DNA of 43,856 nucleotides from a virus, in IMG/VR virus record IMGVR_UViG_3300037540_000072, positions 1-43,856 of that record; one strand, given 5' to 3'. Shown one piece after another: positions 24,108 through 32,318 of this stretch. Numbering within the stretch: the stretch's first letter is position 1; each line of letters opens with the position of its first letter. Below the pieces are notes generated by a model, which did no database searches, was not told the origin of the DNA, and worked only from the letters and a program-made list of their open reading frames with translations. The position numbers were made by a program, and so were the translations under genes.

Positions 24108-24202
24108 ATTGCTCCTGTTATCCATGGAACAAAGACAGTGGCTATGCCGGTCAAGACCAGCACCAAACAGCCTATGTCTTCTTTTGTTATCGGATTAGCC
24201 AT
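24083..24202 (-). CDS. Small membrane peptide, 39 aa
   Basis: ATG follows AACAGGATAAT, directly after the beta-helix gene. One long hydrophobic segment (CLVLVLTGIATVFVPWITGAIWLIAKLF) follows a short polar start. It overlaps the start of the O-antigen ligase-like gene by 25 nt, so the two are probably coupled. It could be an accessory peptide of that enzyme or a holin-like peptide. Confidence 0.58.
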   Translation of the reverse strand: MANPITKEDIGCLVLVLTGIATVFVPWITGAIWLIAKLF

Positions 24203-24203
24203 A

Positions 24204-25274
24204 TTATCCTGTTGGTGTAGCTGTTACAGTAGCGCCGTTCGATTCAATAGTACCTGAGAACTCATCGCCGTCTGTGTCGGTCAGGAAGTTGTTAATGAAT
24301 ACCATATCGTCACCTGTACGCATCGCCAAGGCGGTCGTAAGGTCGGCAATAATACGGTTATCCATAATCAGCCCAGACGAATCATCGGCGAAAGATATAC
24401 CAGCAACAGCGTTAATCTCACCGTCTCCACTCATAGTACCGTTAAACAGCGTATTGCCCTTAATGACCACATTCTCAACAAACTGCCCGACAGTGCCTTT
24501 AATGCACCCTGCCGAATAGTCGCCTTGAATATGATTACCGATAATGTCAAGACCTGCCGTACTGGATACAACATGGATCGCCTGAGTAGCGCCTGCGCCA
24601 CCGAGCCTGAACGTACAGCCAAGAATCAACCCATTATCAACATTGTCCTTAACATTGATCGAGGTTAGAAACTCGTCTGTGCCGGCTGTTTCAGCCCATC
24701 CAAACTCGCATCCGACAACCTGGAAATCATCACCTGCATCTTCGATGTCAATAGCCGCCGTAGTAGTATCAGAACTTGCTCTAAACCGAATATTCTCAAT
24801 TCTAATATTGGCAGCACCGATAACACACTCAGCAGCTACGGAATCAAAATCAATGGTCGGCTTAAGAGAACCGTTTCCAATACCTATGATGGTTATGCCC
24901 GAAATATCAGCGTCTATACCATCGGCAGCAGAGAGTCCTTCATTGTGGCCCTGCATTACATAGATAACATCACCTCTATCAGCGGTGCACAAAGCAATCG
25001 CGTCATCAATGGTCGGTACAGCACTTGCGGGAGTTGTCCCTACCGAAGTAGAGGAACCGCCTGCGTTGCTGTCAACATAGAAGACCTTACCTGTGCCCAA
25101 ATTGCTTCCAGCGTTGGCAATATCGGTATTATGCTGAGTAAACTTACCTCTAAGGAGCTTAACCAAGTCTTCGTCAGGATGAACAGTAGTGAGATTGATG
25201 TCTTTTACTGGAATTGTCGCGTAACTTACCGCAACAAACATTAAAACTAAGGCTATAATGATCTTATTTCGCAT
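24204..25274 (-). CDS. Beta-helix fibre with signal peptide, 356 aa
   Basis: ATG 25274 follows AAGGGGCAAAAG. MRNKIIIALVLMFVAVSYATIP is a signal peptide with SYA cut site. The mature body opens with FYVDSNAGGSSTSVGTTPASAVPTIDDAI, the usual entry to right-handed parallel beta-helices. Repeated rungs follow (ISGITIIGIGN, ANIRIENIRF, DDFQVVGCEF, NGLILGCTF, AGLDIIGNHI, ENVVIKGNTL). Such folds bind or cut polysaccharide in tailspikes. No catalytic residues can be assigned. Confidence 0.8.
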   Translation of the reverse strand: MRNKIIIALVLMFVAVSYATIPVKDINLTTVHPDEDLVKLLRGKFTQHNTDIANAGSNLGTGKVFYVDSNAGGSSTSVGTTPASAVPTIDDAIALCTADRGDVIYVMQGHNEGLSAADGIDADISGITIIGIGNGSLKPTIDFDSVAAECVIGAANIRIENIRFRASSDTTTAAIDIEDAGDDFQVVGCEFGWAETAGTDEFLTSINVKDNVDNGLILGCTFRLGGAGATQAIHVVSSTAGLDIIGNHIQGDYSAGCIKGTVGQFVENVVIKGNTLFNGTMSGDGEINAVAGISFADDSSGLIMDNRIIADLTTALAMRTGDDMVFINNFLTDTDGDEFSGTIESNGATVTATPTG

Positions 25275-25518
25275 CTTTTGCCCCTTTCTCGGCTTCCTTG
25301 GCCGCTTTCTTTGCTTTAGCCGCCGCATCTTTTTTTGCTTTAGCCGCCGCTTTCTTTTCTGCTTTTTGCTCGTCAGTCAGAGGTGCTTTCTTCTTAGGTC
25401 CAGCCATCTGCTCGACTTTAGCCTCTATCAGATTTACATTGTCGATAATTTTATTTAATGCCTTTGCAATTTCGTCTGACGTATCGACTTCATCAGACCT
25501 TACGTGTTTAATTGCCAT
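25264..25518 (-). CDS. Lys/Ala-rich histone-tail-like protein, 84 aa
   Basis: The first 45 residues are a helical segment (SDEIAKALNKIIDNVNLIEAKVEQM). The rest is nearly all Ala and Lys (KKAAAKAKKDAAAKAKKAAKEAEK), like histone H1 C termini. It may be a virion DNA-condensing protein, or a trimerising coil with a basic tail. It overlaps the beta-helix gene by 11 nt. Confidence 0.62.
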   Translation of the reverse strand: MAIKHVRSDEVDTSDEIAKALNKIIDNVNLIEAKVEQMAGPKKKAPLTDEQKAEKKAAAKAKKDAAAKAKKAAKEAEKGAKDAK

Positions 25519-25531
25519 GATCGGCCCTTTC

Positions 25532-26116
25532 TTACTTAAAGTTTCGTGTACCTAAATTACTCATCGTTTCTGCTGACAAGACAGGATTAAGCATAAACCT
25601 TGGCTTAATGACGGGTATATTACCGTTTTGCAGCCCTGAAGTAGCGTCAAATTGAGGTTTATTATCCCTGTACGTCTTCTTTTGCAGGTGTTCTATCACA
25701 CATAAAGGCAGTTGGTATGTCTCGCCGGGAATCAAGAAAAAGTTTGCCATCCTTGTTAATCCGTTCGGGTTCCGTTGCGGGTTCTTACGATCTCTAATGC
25801 CGTAACCACCATCATACGAGAACTTGAGCGGATTCTTCGGAAAGTCGAGCGGCTGGAAAGCGATCGCAAGTAGCTTTTCGTTAGGATCTCTTTCGAGAAA
25901 CAACTGAGCCGCTGCCTGATTAGTTTCCATCGCCGATGTTATACGAGATTCATGCACTCTTTGCAGAGTGTCACGAATGGCGTCAACGCCGACTTTGTTT
26001 TCAATGGTCAACTGAAATTCTTCAGATGCCAATGCAATCAATTCCTTTTTGTTCAGTCCCTTTATGCGTTCCATGAACGTAGAGGAAACCTGAGGTTCTA
26101 TAGTAGTTGCACTCAT
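25532..26116 (-). CDS. Structural-module protein, 194 aa
   Basis: The N-terminal half is helical (ERIKGLNKKELIALASEEFQL, VDAIRDTLQRVHESRI). The C-terminal half has RDRKNPQRNPNGLTRMANFFLIPGETYQLPLCVIEHLQKKTY, a beta-type segment also seen in proteins next to capsid genes in podoviruses. Perhaps a head-tail or capsid-associated protein. Preceded by a hairpin with a T-run at 26136-26155. Confidence 0.62.
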   Translation of the reverse strand: MSATTIEPQVSSTFMERIKGLNKKELIALASEEFQLTIENKVGVDAIRDTLQRVHESRITSAMETNQAAAQLFLERDPNEKLLAIAFQPLDFPKNPLKFSYDGGYGIRDRKNPQRNPNGLTRMANFFLIPGETYQLPLCVIEHLQKKTYRDNKPQFDATSGLQNGNIPVIKPRFMLNPVLSAETMSNLGTRNFK

Positions 26117-26129
26117 GTTTTTCCTTTCA

Positions 26130-26155
26130 AAAAATGGGGAGGACTAAGCCTCCCC
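26130..26155 (-). terminator. Hairpin with T-run between capsid-region genes
   Basis: GGGGAGG pairs with CCTCCCC (7 bp, 26136-26142 and 26149-26155), followed on the minus strand by ATTTTTTG. It has terminator form and lies directly before the GAAAGGAA ribosome site of the 194-aa gene. Partial termination here would make capsid mRNA more abundant than downstream mRNA. Confidence 0.6.
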
Positions 26156-26161
26156 TGTTAA

Positions 26162-26812
26162 TTAAGCATTGTCGTAGTTTGCCATGTCTCTGTCTGCGCT
26201 GACCTTATCAGCCGCATACGCGAACCATGCCCATTCGTCAGAGTCAGTTTGTCCAGTTGCGCCGAGAGTAAACCCTTTGACGCCTCTGTTTTCGACCTTC
26301 TCTTCTCGCATAGTCCAAACATTACTCTGGTCGTCAGTCACTGTTTTCCCAGCAACTGTCGGCCATGTAGGTTCTGTTCCATATACGCCTGTAGAGGTTG
26401 TACACTCAGCCACTAGGCCATTTTCGAGGCCTAGAGACGGTTTTGTCACCGTACCAAGCGCCGTCGATGTTCTGGCTGTAGGCTGTGCTGTGCCTGCTAC
26501 AAACGCACTCGGTAGAGAGGCCGCAAGGTCGTCTCCGCCAGCGGGATTAGGAAGCATTAAGCGATTTGCGGTCGTATCATATGTTGCGAATCCGTTTACT
26601 GCCGCCGCGTGCTTAGTCATTGTTCCGCCAGTGTTCAAAAGGCCAAACTGACCTTCTGCCGAAGCACTGTCAATTGCAGACCTAAACCAGTGGTGAGTCT
26701 GAGGGTTTGTTTCCTCTAACCCCTCTACCGCAAACACATAATCAGGTATAAAACCGACATCAACATTAACGGCATTACCGTCTGCTACGAATTGTCCTGA
26801 GTTAAATTTCAT
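26162..26812 (-). CDS. Head decoration or fibre-like protein, 216 aa
   Basis: Directly follows the major capsid gene. Beta-rich with many Gly, Thr and Ala (FIPDYVFAVEGLEETNPQTHHWFRSAID; MLPNPAGGDDLAASLP). It resembles small capsid-decorating proteins by position and composition, but has no family match I can name. Confidence 0.6.
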   Translation of the reverse strand: MKFNSGQFVADGNAVNVDVGFIPDYVFAVEGLEETNPQTHHWFRSAIDSASAEGQFGLLNTGGTMTKHAAAVNGFATYDTTANRLMLPNPAGGDDLAASLPSAFVAGTAQPTARTSTALGTVTKPSLGLENGLVAECTTSTGVYGTEPTWPTVAGKTVTDDQSNVWTMREEKVENRGVKGFTLGATGQTDSDEWAWFAYAADKVSADRDMANYDNA

Positions 26813-26827
26813 GGTAATGCTCCTTTC

Positions 26828-27760
26828 TTAGCCGTTAGTGCAAATAAGCACGAGAATATTAGCGTCGTTCAAGATGCGGGCAATTTGCCACATCTTCCAG
26901 CCGACAGTAGCTCTCTGATCGAGAGGGTCGCCGGTTCCTGCACTGCCCATACCCTTGACAATACTCTTCATATTGCCACCGCTAATATCAACAACGCCGT
27001 AAGCGTTCTTAGCGATAATAGGGTTAAGGTAGTTTGAGCCTGAGGTTGCGCCCTGAGTAGTGGTCAACCACCGGATATTGCCGGTAGAGCCATACTCAGA
27101 CACGTCTACGCCTCTTTGGGCTGCATAGTTTGTAACCTGCTTGAAACCTGAAACATCTTCAAGGTCGTCTTCGAGGTCAACGTGAGCCATACCAAAGAAT
27201 GCTTGCCTGATAGGTGCTGTTCCCTGTCCGGTTCCTGCTGCTATCATGTTACCAATGTAATCGGCATCGTTGCCGCGGAGTGTACCGCGAGCCGTGTCGA
27301 TATCGGTCTTATTCAACAGGGTTGCTGTTGGATCACCGTTGGAGCATGTCAAAGACGAAGCTGCATTAACCAGGATATCCCGGGTAAGCACGTCATTTGT
27401 GTTGTTCTGCTGATCTGCCTGCAAATCGACCTCGATTGTGATGTTCGGGTCTTCGACCGTCAAATCAACAACATCGGTAACAATTGCAAAATCGCCATAC
27501 TGCGAGGCAGTGGCAAGTAGATCAACTCTTGACTGTTTATGGCCGTTAGGTGTAATACCTTCGGTCAACGGAGTGGTCGCAGGTGCGTAACGTGAATACC
27601 TGCGCCACTTGATAGTAGTCCCGCTCTTTGCGCCGATGGAATACTTTTGTGCAAATCTGTTGTAGATATATTTAGGCCGGTTCTCTTTCAAGAGAGTCCT
27701 TTCGTAAAATATACCAACCGCAGGTGGCACTTGTGTGGTTGTGGTTAAATTGTCTGGCAT
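26828..27760 (-). CDS. Major capsid protein, N4-gp56 type
   Basis: A 310-aa protein with the hallmarks of the N4 gp56 / P22-coat-like capsid family: VGIFYERTLLKENRPKYIYNRFAQKYSIGAKSGTTIKWRRYSRYAP, then ATTPLTEGITPNGHKQSRVDLLATASQYGDFAIVTDVVDLTVEDPNI and DVLTRDILVNAAS. These make the HK97-fold N-arm, E-loop and spine. Immediately downstream of the scaffold. ATG follows GAAAGGACTTTAAA. Confidence 0.9.
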   Translation of the reverse strand: MPDNLTTTTQVPPAVGIFYERTLLKENRPKYIYNRFAQKYSIGAKSGTTIKWRRYSRYAPATTPLTEGITPNGHKQSRVDLLATASQYGDFAIVTDVVDLTVEDPNITIEVDLQADQQNNTNDVLTRDILVNAASSLTCSNGDPTATLLNKTDIDTARGTLRGNDADYIGNMIAAGTGQGTAPIRQAFFGMAHVDLEDDLEDVSGFKQVTNYAAQRGVDVSEYGSTGNIRWLTTTQGATSGSNYLNPIIAKNAYGVVDISGGNMKSIVKGMGSAGTGDPLDQRATVGWKMWQIARILNDANILVLICTNG

Positions 27761-27775
27761 TTTAAAGTCCTTTCT

Positions 27776-28633
27776 TTAATAGCCTGGTGTTCCGCCTTGC
27801 TGTATGATCGCCTGTTTATGGGCCTCGAACTCCTCATCAGACATTGCCCGTATTTGGGCTACTTTGTCGAGAGCAGCTCCCGTACCAACGGCAGAGATCG
27901 AAGTCATGGAATTGGCGTTGTTTATCGCCGCTTCCGCTGATTCTGCCTGTACCTGCGGGACGGGTTTAGCCGCCTCTGCAAGCTGCTGCTGGTATGTTGG
28001 ATCATTTATTGCGATACTGTAAGCAAGGCGTTTAGCTCCGGCGCCTGCATTTTGCAAGTCCGTCACTAATTGTGGGTTTTGTTGCATTGCTCTTAACAAC
28101 GGTGGAGCTGCTACGAATTGACCGGTCTGAGGATGGTTCGTGCCGACAACCAGAGCGAAGTCAGGGTGAGCAGTCATAAACTGATTCGTCTGATTCTCCT
28201 GGGTTGTCTGGTTCGTCCTAATCTCAGATACCCTGTCTATTACCTGTGCCATCTGTTCGGGGGTTGCGTAGTCCTTGTCAATGCCCATTTGTTCCATAAC
28301 CTGCAATGTCAAGCCCTGTTGAGCCTGCTGCTGCTGGACTGGCTGCTGGGGCGGTTGCTGTTTACTGAGAAGTTCGATATGCTCTTGTAATCGAGCATTT
28401 TCGTCTGCAAGAGTGTTCTTTTGCGTGTTGACCGCAGAAAACCTGTCGTATGGCACTGGTCCCTTTTGCTCTACCTGTTGTTCCGCCGGAGCAGCGGCAG
28501 CCTGCTGGGTAACGTCCCCAGTAGTCTGTTCTCCTGTGTCAGTCGTGACCTGACCTTCAACGATTGTGGGGGCTGCTTCCACTACGCCCGACTCCGTGAC
28601 GACCGGAGCTATGTTTACGTCGTTTAGTTCCAT
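27776..28633 (-). CDS. Scaffolding protein, 285 aa
   Basis: Acidic, Gln- and Ala-rich, low complexity, with a coiled coil at about 70-100 (VNTQKNTLADENARLQEHIELLSKQ) followed by a Gln-Pro tract and helical segments. It ends with ALDKVAQIRAMSDEEFEAHKQAIIQQG, a small helix-rich tail like the coat-binding part of P22-type scaffolds. Position just before the major capsid gene supports this. First gene after the terminator at 28677-28721. Confidence 0.78.
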   Translation of the reverse strand: MELNDVNIAPVVTESGVVEAAPTIVEGQVTTDTGEQTTGDVTQQAAAAPAEQQVEQKGPVPYDRFSAVNTQKNTLADENARLQEHIELLSKQQPPQQPVQQQQAQQGLTLQVMEQMGIDKDYATPEQMAQVIDRVSEIRTNQTTQENQTNQFMTAHPDFALVVGTNHPQTGQFVAAPPLLRAMQQNPQLVTDLQNAGAGAKRLAYSIAINDPTYQQQLAEAAKPVPQVQAESAEAAINNANSMTSISAVGTGAALDKVAQIRAMSDEEFEAHKQAIIQQGGTPGY

Positions 28634-28676
28634 TTTACTGTTCCTTTAATAAGTTATGCCTTTTGTAGGCGATTAA

Positions 28677-28721
28677 TAAAAAAACGCCCATATCAACCCC
28701 GTTAAGGGTAATATGAGCGTT
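28677..28721 (-). terminator. Intrinsic terminator before the scaffold gene
   Basis: On the minus strand AACGCTCATATT...CCC pairs with GGG...GATATGGGCGTT, about 14 pairs with G-U wobbles, followed by seven or more T. It splits the structural operon between the small membrane genes and scaffold-capsid. I could not find a convincing promoter in 28634-28676, so read-through is likely. The rest of 28634-28778 shows no gene. Confidence 0.78.
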
Positions 28722-28778
28722 CGATTTGTTCGTGTTGCTCTTTATTTAGTTGTTAGATGCTTATTTTAAGTCATTCGT

Positions 28779-29150
28779 TTACAGTTGTTTTATAATCCAG
28801 TCTGTGCCTTCCGGGTATTTGCAGTTATTGCAATACGTCTTGCCCCAATCACCTTCTATTTCCGCCACTTCGCCGCGGCCTAACTTTTCTATTTCAGGAT
28901 AACACGTAAGGAACCCGTAATAAGTCGTGCTGTATTGCGAGCTTTGCACTCTCGCTCCACCAGTACACTTCGGGCACGTCAAAAGCCAGCTTCCCGATGT
29001 ATCAATATCGTGTTTTTCGCACATCTCTAAGACAAAGTTACCTGTGTGCCATTCGTACTGTGATGTCTGTAGCTCTAATTCTTTCTCTTGCGAGGACCAT
29101 CTACCACAAAAGAAACTTAATGCGACTAATACAATCCAACAGTATTTCAT
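28779..29150 (-). CDS. Exported zinc-ribbon protein, 123 aa
   Basis: N terminus MKYCWIVLVALSFFCG is hydrophobic and looks like a signal peptide or anchor. The mature part has CEKH, CPKCTGG, C and CNNCKYPEG, giving two Cys-x-x-Cys knuckles that fit a zinc ribbon. Exported zinc-ribbon proteins are unusual in phages. It is next to a holin-like gene, so a lysis or envelope role is possible. Confidence 0.6.
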   Translation of the reverse strand: MKYCWIVLVALSFFCGRWSSQEKELELQTSQYEWHTGNFVLEMCEKHDIDTSGSWLLTCPKCTGGARVQSSQYSTTYYGFLTCYPEIEKLGRGEVAEIEGDWGKTYCNNCKYPEGTDWIIKQL

Positions 29151-29152
29151 AA

Positions 29153-29371
29153 TTATTCATTTCCTTTCTCGTTTGCCGAGTTCAAAGATTTAAAGTCGAT
29201 CCAGCCCTGCGCCAGAGTTCCGACTACTGCAATTATAGTTATACATACCGCAATGTCAAGAGTGACAGGCTTACGAGCCAAGCAAATTATAGCTACAGTT
29301 CCAAGTACAGCCTTTTTTGGCACTCTGTCCATTAGAGCGGTTATTGCGTTTGGTTTTGGGTTTTCGCTCAT
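29153..29371 (-). CDS. Holin-like protein, 72 aa
   Basis: Two hydrophobic segments (about residues 20-32, AVLGTVAIICLA, and 37-55, LDIAVCITIIAVVGTLAQGWI) linked by a short basic loop, with polar ends. Size and topology fit class II holins. It is next to the exported zinc-ribbon gene; the best muralytic candidate is far away at 42747-43421. Holin function is inference. Confidence 0.5.
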   Translation of the reverse strand: MSENPKPNAITALMDRVPKKAVLGTVAIICLARKPVTLDIAVCITIIAVVGTLAQGWIDFKSLNSANEKGNE

Positions 29372-29487
29372 TTCAAGTTACCTTCTTTATCTCTTTCCCA
29401 TACATTGAGCCGTGGTTTCCGAAAAGGCCAGTTCTTTGCGACCTTCTGTTCGTTACACGGGCGCCTTTTGTCGCCTTTACCGTTCAT
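29368..29487 (-). CDS. Small basic phage protein, 39 aa
   Basis: ATG 29487 follows GGTGGAATA. The sequence begins MNGKGDKRRPCNEQKVAKNW, matching a widespread small phage protein type (M-x-G-K-G-D-x-x-R-P). Function unknown. It overlaps the holin-like gene start by ATGA. Confidence 0.62.
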   Translation of the reverse strand: MNGKGDKRRPCNEQKVAKNWPFRKPRLNVWERDKEGNLK

Positions 29488-29536
29488 TATTCCACCGAGG
29501 CTATAAACATTATTAGCATTATTAGGGCGAAAGTGG

Positions 29537-29731
29537 TCATAGTTGGATACTTTCTTCAATATCAATGTCAATTTCTGTCCCATTGTCAGTCTGCAGACCT
29601 ATTCTCTCGGTTGCGTTACAGTGTACCGACTTTCGTGGGCCTTGCAGGTTAAAGACTATCTTGCCGTAAATATCTCCGCAATGGGCTATTATTATCTCGC
29701 CTGCTTGTTTTAGTGCTTCGTCTCTGGTCAT
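29537..29731 (-). CDS. Hypothetical protein, 64 aa
   Basis: ATG follows AAAGGACAACGA inside the end of the 37-aa gene (ATGA overlap). Soluble, mixed alpha/beta (ALKQAGEIIIAHCGDIYGKIVFNLQG), acidic end. No family recognised. Confidence 0.6.
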   Translation of the reverse strand: MTRDEALKQAGEIIIAHCGDIYGKIVFNLQGPRKSVHCNATERIGLQTDNGTEIDIDIEESIQL

Positions 29732-29841
29732 TCGTTGTCCTTTAGGTATTTTTCAATTACTTCGTCATCTTCCTTGCTCGATCCGCATAGCATTTCGGCC
29801 AGCTGCTTAGATTGCGATTCAGTTAGAATGATTTCACGCAT
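29728..29841 (-). CDS. Small acidic protein, 37 aa
   Basis: Its ATG directly abuts the stop of the 156-aa gene and its stop overlaps the next ATG (ATGA), so it is tiled into the operon. The peptide is helical (MREIILTESQSKQLAEML) with an acidic end (KEDDEVIEKYLKDNE). Confidence 0.55.
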   Translation of the reverse strand: MREIILTESQSKQLAEMLCGSSKEDDEVIEKYLKDNE

Positions 29842-30312
29842 TTAATTAGTCGCTCCATATACTATCGGCATTCCCTGAGAATCCCTGATTACTGACTCAT
29901 TTTCAACGCTTTTACCGTCATCCACTATCGGAATATCAGGCGGTAAGGCATAAACTCTTTCGATCGTTCCCGCTTTATTGTCCACTTTCATCAGGATATT
30001 AGCGATAAGCGGTACATTTGGAACCTGGAACGGCTCTAAGACCTGTATCGTGCAATGAGCAACCTTCAAGTCTGAGAAGTCACGTTCTGCCGTTTCACCG
30101 CGGAATCTGTCCTGTTTCTTGTCGACACCGTGGAGCAGTTCGTTGTTGTTGCCCATAGCTAAAGGCCCCTGATACCCGTCCTTTATCATTATCAACAGGT
30201 AATAGACGCGATCACGCTTCTGCTTTGCACTCATGATCTTGTCTATATTGGCGCACATATCGACATTGAATGCCTCTGCTATGTCGCCGTATTTTATGCC
30301 TTTAGTGTTCAT
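29842..30312 (-). CDS. Portal-adjacent protein, 156 aa
   Basis: Overlaps the portal gene stop by 4 nt. Mixed alpha/beta with no catalytic motif; IKYGDIAEAFNVDMCANID... may be a helical head. Its position between portal and scaffold hints at a head-assembly role but no family is known. Confidence 0.62.
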   Translation of the reverse strand: MNTKGIKYGDIAEAFNVDMCANIDKIMSAKQKRDRVYYLLIMIKDGYQGPLAMGNNNELLHGVDKKQDRFRGETAERDFSDLKVAHCTIQVLEPFQVPNVPLIANILMKVDNKAGTIERVYALPPDIPIVDDGKSVENESVIRDSQGMPIVYGATN

Positions 30313-32318
30313 TTCTGACCTCCGCTTGGTACAGGTTGGTTGAGTTTCTGCTGTTCAATACCCAGCTTGGAAATCTCAATAGCCGAGTTCAGCACGCTTG
30401 TTTGTATATCCACCTCAGCGCCGCTGGATTTAGCTTCGTTGAGTTCTGCAGCCGTAATGCTCTGGACTGCCTTTGCCTTGTTTAGTTCCGCAGTTGTCAT
30501 GTTCTTAGCCACATTTGACGGGGTTTCTGCTGCTTTTGCCTGAGCCTGCATAGCCTGAGACTTAAGTACCTCGATTGTAATATCCTGTACCTGCTGTTGT
30601 GACTGAGCCGCTCTCTGCCGCTGCTGTGTCTGAGCCTGCTCACGCTGTTTGATATTTTCAAGCTGTTTCTGCCCAATCTGCAATGAACCAAGCTGTAATA
30701 TCTCCACCCATGTCATCGGGAACGGGTCGCCTAATTCTTTACCAAGCCTTTTCAGGTTAATCGCCTCTTGGTACTGAGTGTTTATCTGAGTATTTGTTAA
30801 TGGTGCTTCGGATGTCGCGGCGTCAAACTTAGCTGTCTTTGCCTCCCTGAATCCCTGCGAAGGCTCACGTCCCAGTATCCGCGTAATCTTTTCCATTGGG
30901 TACTGCTGATACAGCTTAAGCAGCTTTGACCCGATAATGTTCTGTGACTGGCTTAAATCGTCAAATAAACCCCTTAACCCCACCATTCCAGACCCTATCC
31001 GGAGTTCCGAGAGTAGTCCGCTGATCTGAGCAGCGCCAGCGTCAGGAGGTAAGCCCATCATATCCGGATTAACATTGACAGTTTTCGGCATTAAATCAGT
31101 CAAGATGCTATGAAGCTCAAGCATTCCGCCCGGTAGAGGTGGAGTGACTCGATCCCTTGCACCGTCAAGCTTGCCCTCTTGGAACTTTCTTGGTCCTATA
31201 CCTGTCTTGAATGCGTCCTCTTCGTCAACCAGCGTGTTCTCTTCAAAGTCCAGCCCATTTCCCGCGCTGTTCTCAAACCACGCAACAGAAGCAAGTATTC
31301 GCTTTGTCTCGGCTCGCTGAATATCCTTCAGGCTTCTTACCATACCTTGTAACTTCCATTCCATCCTGTCGTATTCAGGAGTATAGAAGCACTGTATTGG
31401 CGTAGCTGAGTAATCACCTATCCCAAACGGGTCAATCTCTGTCTGGACATGCTTGCTATTGAGGAATGAAGATACCTTAATTGTCGGGACTGTTCTGGTT
31501 ATCGTGCTGATCGACTCAGGAGGCATACCCGTTGCCTGAATCAGGGCTGGTATGAACTCGTCAAGCTCTGCCTTTGTTCGCTTCCAGGGGACTTGCTTGC
31601 CAGACTGTCGCAGTATTATAATAATCTCTTCCTTGGTTGTCCGCTGTTGGAATTGGTCATAAGAGAACATCTTGTGCCCAAACTGGACCGGAGCTGTCAG
31701 GTTGGTAAACTTGCCATCTGACTGCACTTTATCGTCATCTACCTTGTTTATATCGCGGCTAAAGTCCTCCGGAAGTAGTATCTTTGCCTGCTCCTTAGTA
31801 ACGAACTTCCGCATCATCATGTAATTACAATCAGAAAGGTCCAGTTTAGTCCATGACGGATCCAAAAGGAACTGATTGTAGAAGTAATGATCGAGGCATG
31901 TGTCACTGTTAAGGTTATTAAACACGTCAACCAAGCAAAGGCCAGTGTTCAAGGCGTGCTCAAATGCCTTTGATATGACATTGTAACCCTTATTCCTCTG
32001 AATTACACCGGTATTGACCTCAGTAAAATCGTGAGCGGTCGCCACGTCACCGCCCTCGATAGGATCGTATTTAATGCCTTTGCGGTGGTCTGCCTGGAAT
32101 CCAGCAACCCATTTAACGATAGGTCGTATCAATGGAATGCTGAGAACGTCAGAGCCTCGGAGTTTGAGCTTTTGCCGCTCCTCTGCTGTCCAGATATCGC
32201 CGAGTGCGGCTTGAATGTCCTTCTTAGCGTCTGACTGCCACGGCCCGAAAGCGTGCCATGCGTGAGAGTATGCTTCGTCATATTCTTTTTCTATGTCTGA
32301 TCTGTCTGTATTAGGCAT
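30309..32318 (-). CDS. Portal protein (podovirus type), 669 aa
   Basis: The opening helices and LKLRGSDVLSIPLIRPIVKWVAGFQADHRKGIKYDPIEGGDVATAHDFTEVNTGVIQ match the P22/podovirus portal family (the 'R..l..N.i...v....G....n' region). Wing and stem regions follow (DHYFYNQFLLDPSWTKLDLSDCNYMMMRKFVTKEQAK). The C-terminal 120 residues are a Gln/Ala coiled barrel (REQAQTQQRQRAAQSQQQVQ). Twelve copies form the DNA gate. Downstream of terminase as usual. Confidence 0.88.
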   Translation of the reverse strand: MPNTDRSDIEKEYDEAYSHAWHAFGPWQSDAKKDIQAALGDIWTAEERQKLKLRGSDVLSIPLIRPIVKWVAGFQADHRKGIKYDPIEGGDVATAHDFTEVNTGVIQRNKGYNVISKAFEHALNTGLCLVDVFNNLNSDTCLDHYFYNQFLLDPSWTKLDLSDCNYMMMRKFVTKEQAKILLPEDFSRDINKVDDDKVQSDGKFTNLTAPVQFGHKMFSYDQFQQRTTKEEIIIILRQSGKQVPWKRTKAELDEFIPALIQATGMPPESISTITRTVPTIKVSSFLNSKHVQTEIDPFGIGDYSATPIQCFYTPEYDRMEWKLQGMVRSLKDIQRAETKRILASVAWFENSAGNGLDFEENTLVDEEDAFKTGIGPRKFQEGKLDGARDRVTPPLPGGMLELHSILTDLMPKTVNVNPDMMGLPPDAGAAQISGLLSELRIGSGMVGLRGLFDDLSQSQNIIGSKLLKLYQQYPMEKITRILGREPSQGFREAKTAKFDAATSEAPLTNTQINTQYQEAINLKRLGKELGDPFPMTWVEILQLGSLQIGQKQLENIKQREQAQTQQRQRAAQSQQQVQDITIEVLKSQAMQAQAKAAETPSNVAKNMTTAELNKAKAVQSITAAELNEAKSSGAEVDIQTSVLNSAIEISKLGIEQQKLNQPVPSGGQK

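Noticed and set aside
18601-25274. Diversity-generating retroelement acting on the fibres
   Set aside because: No reverse transcriptase gene and no repeated template/variable region pair was seen.
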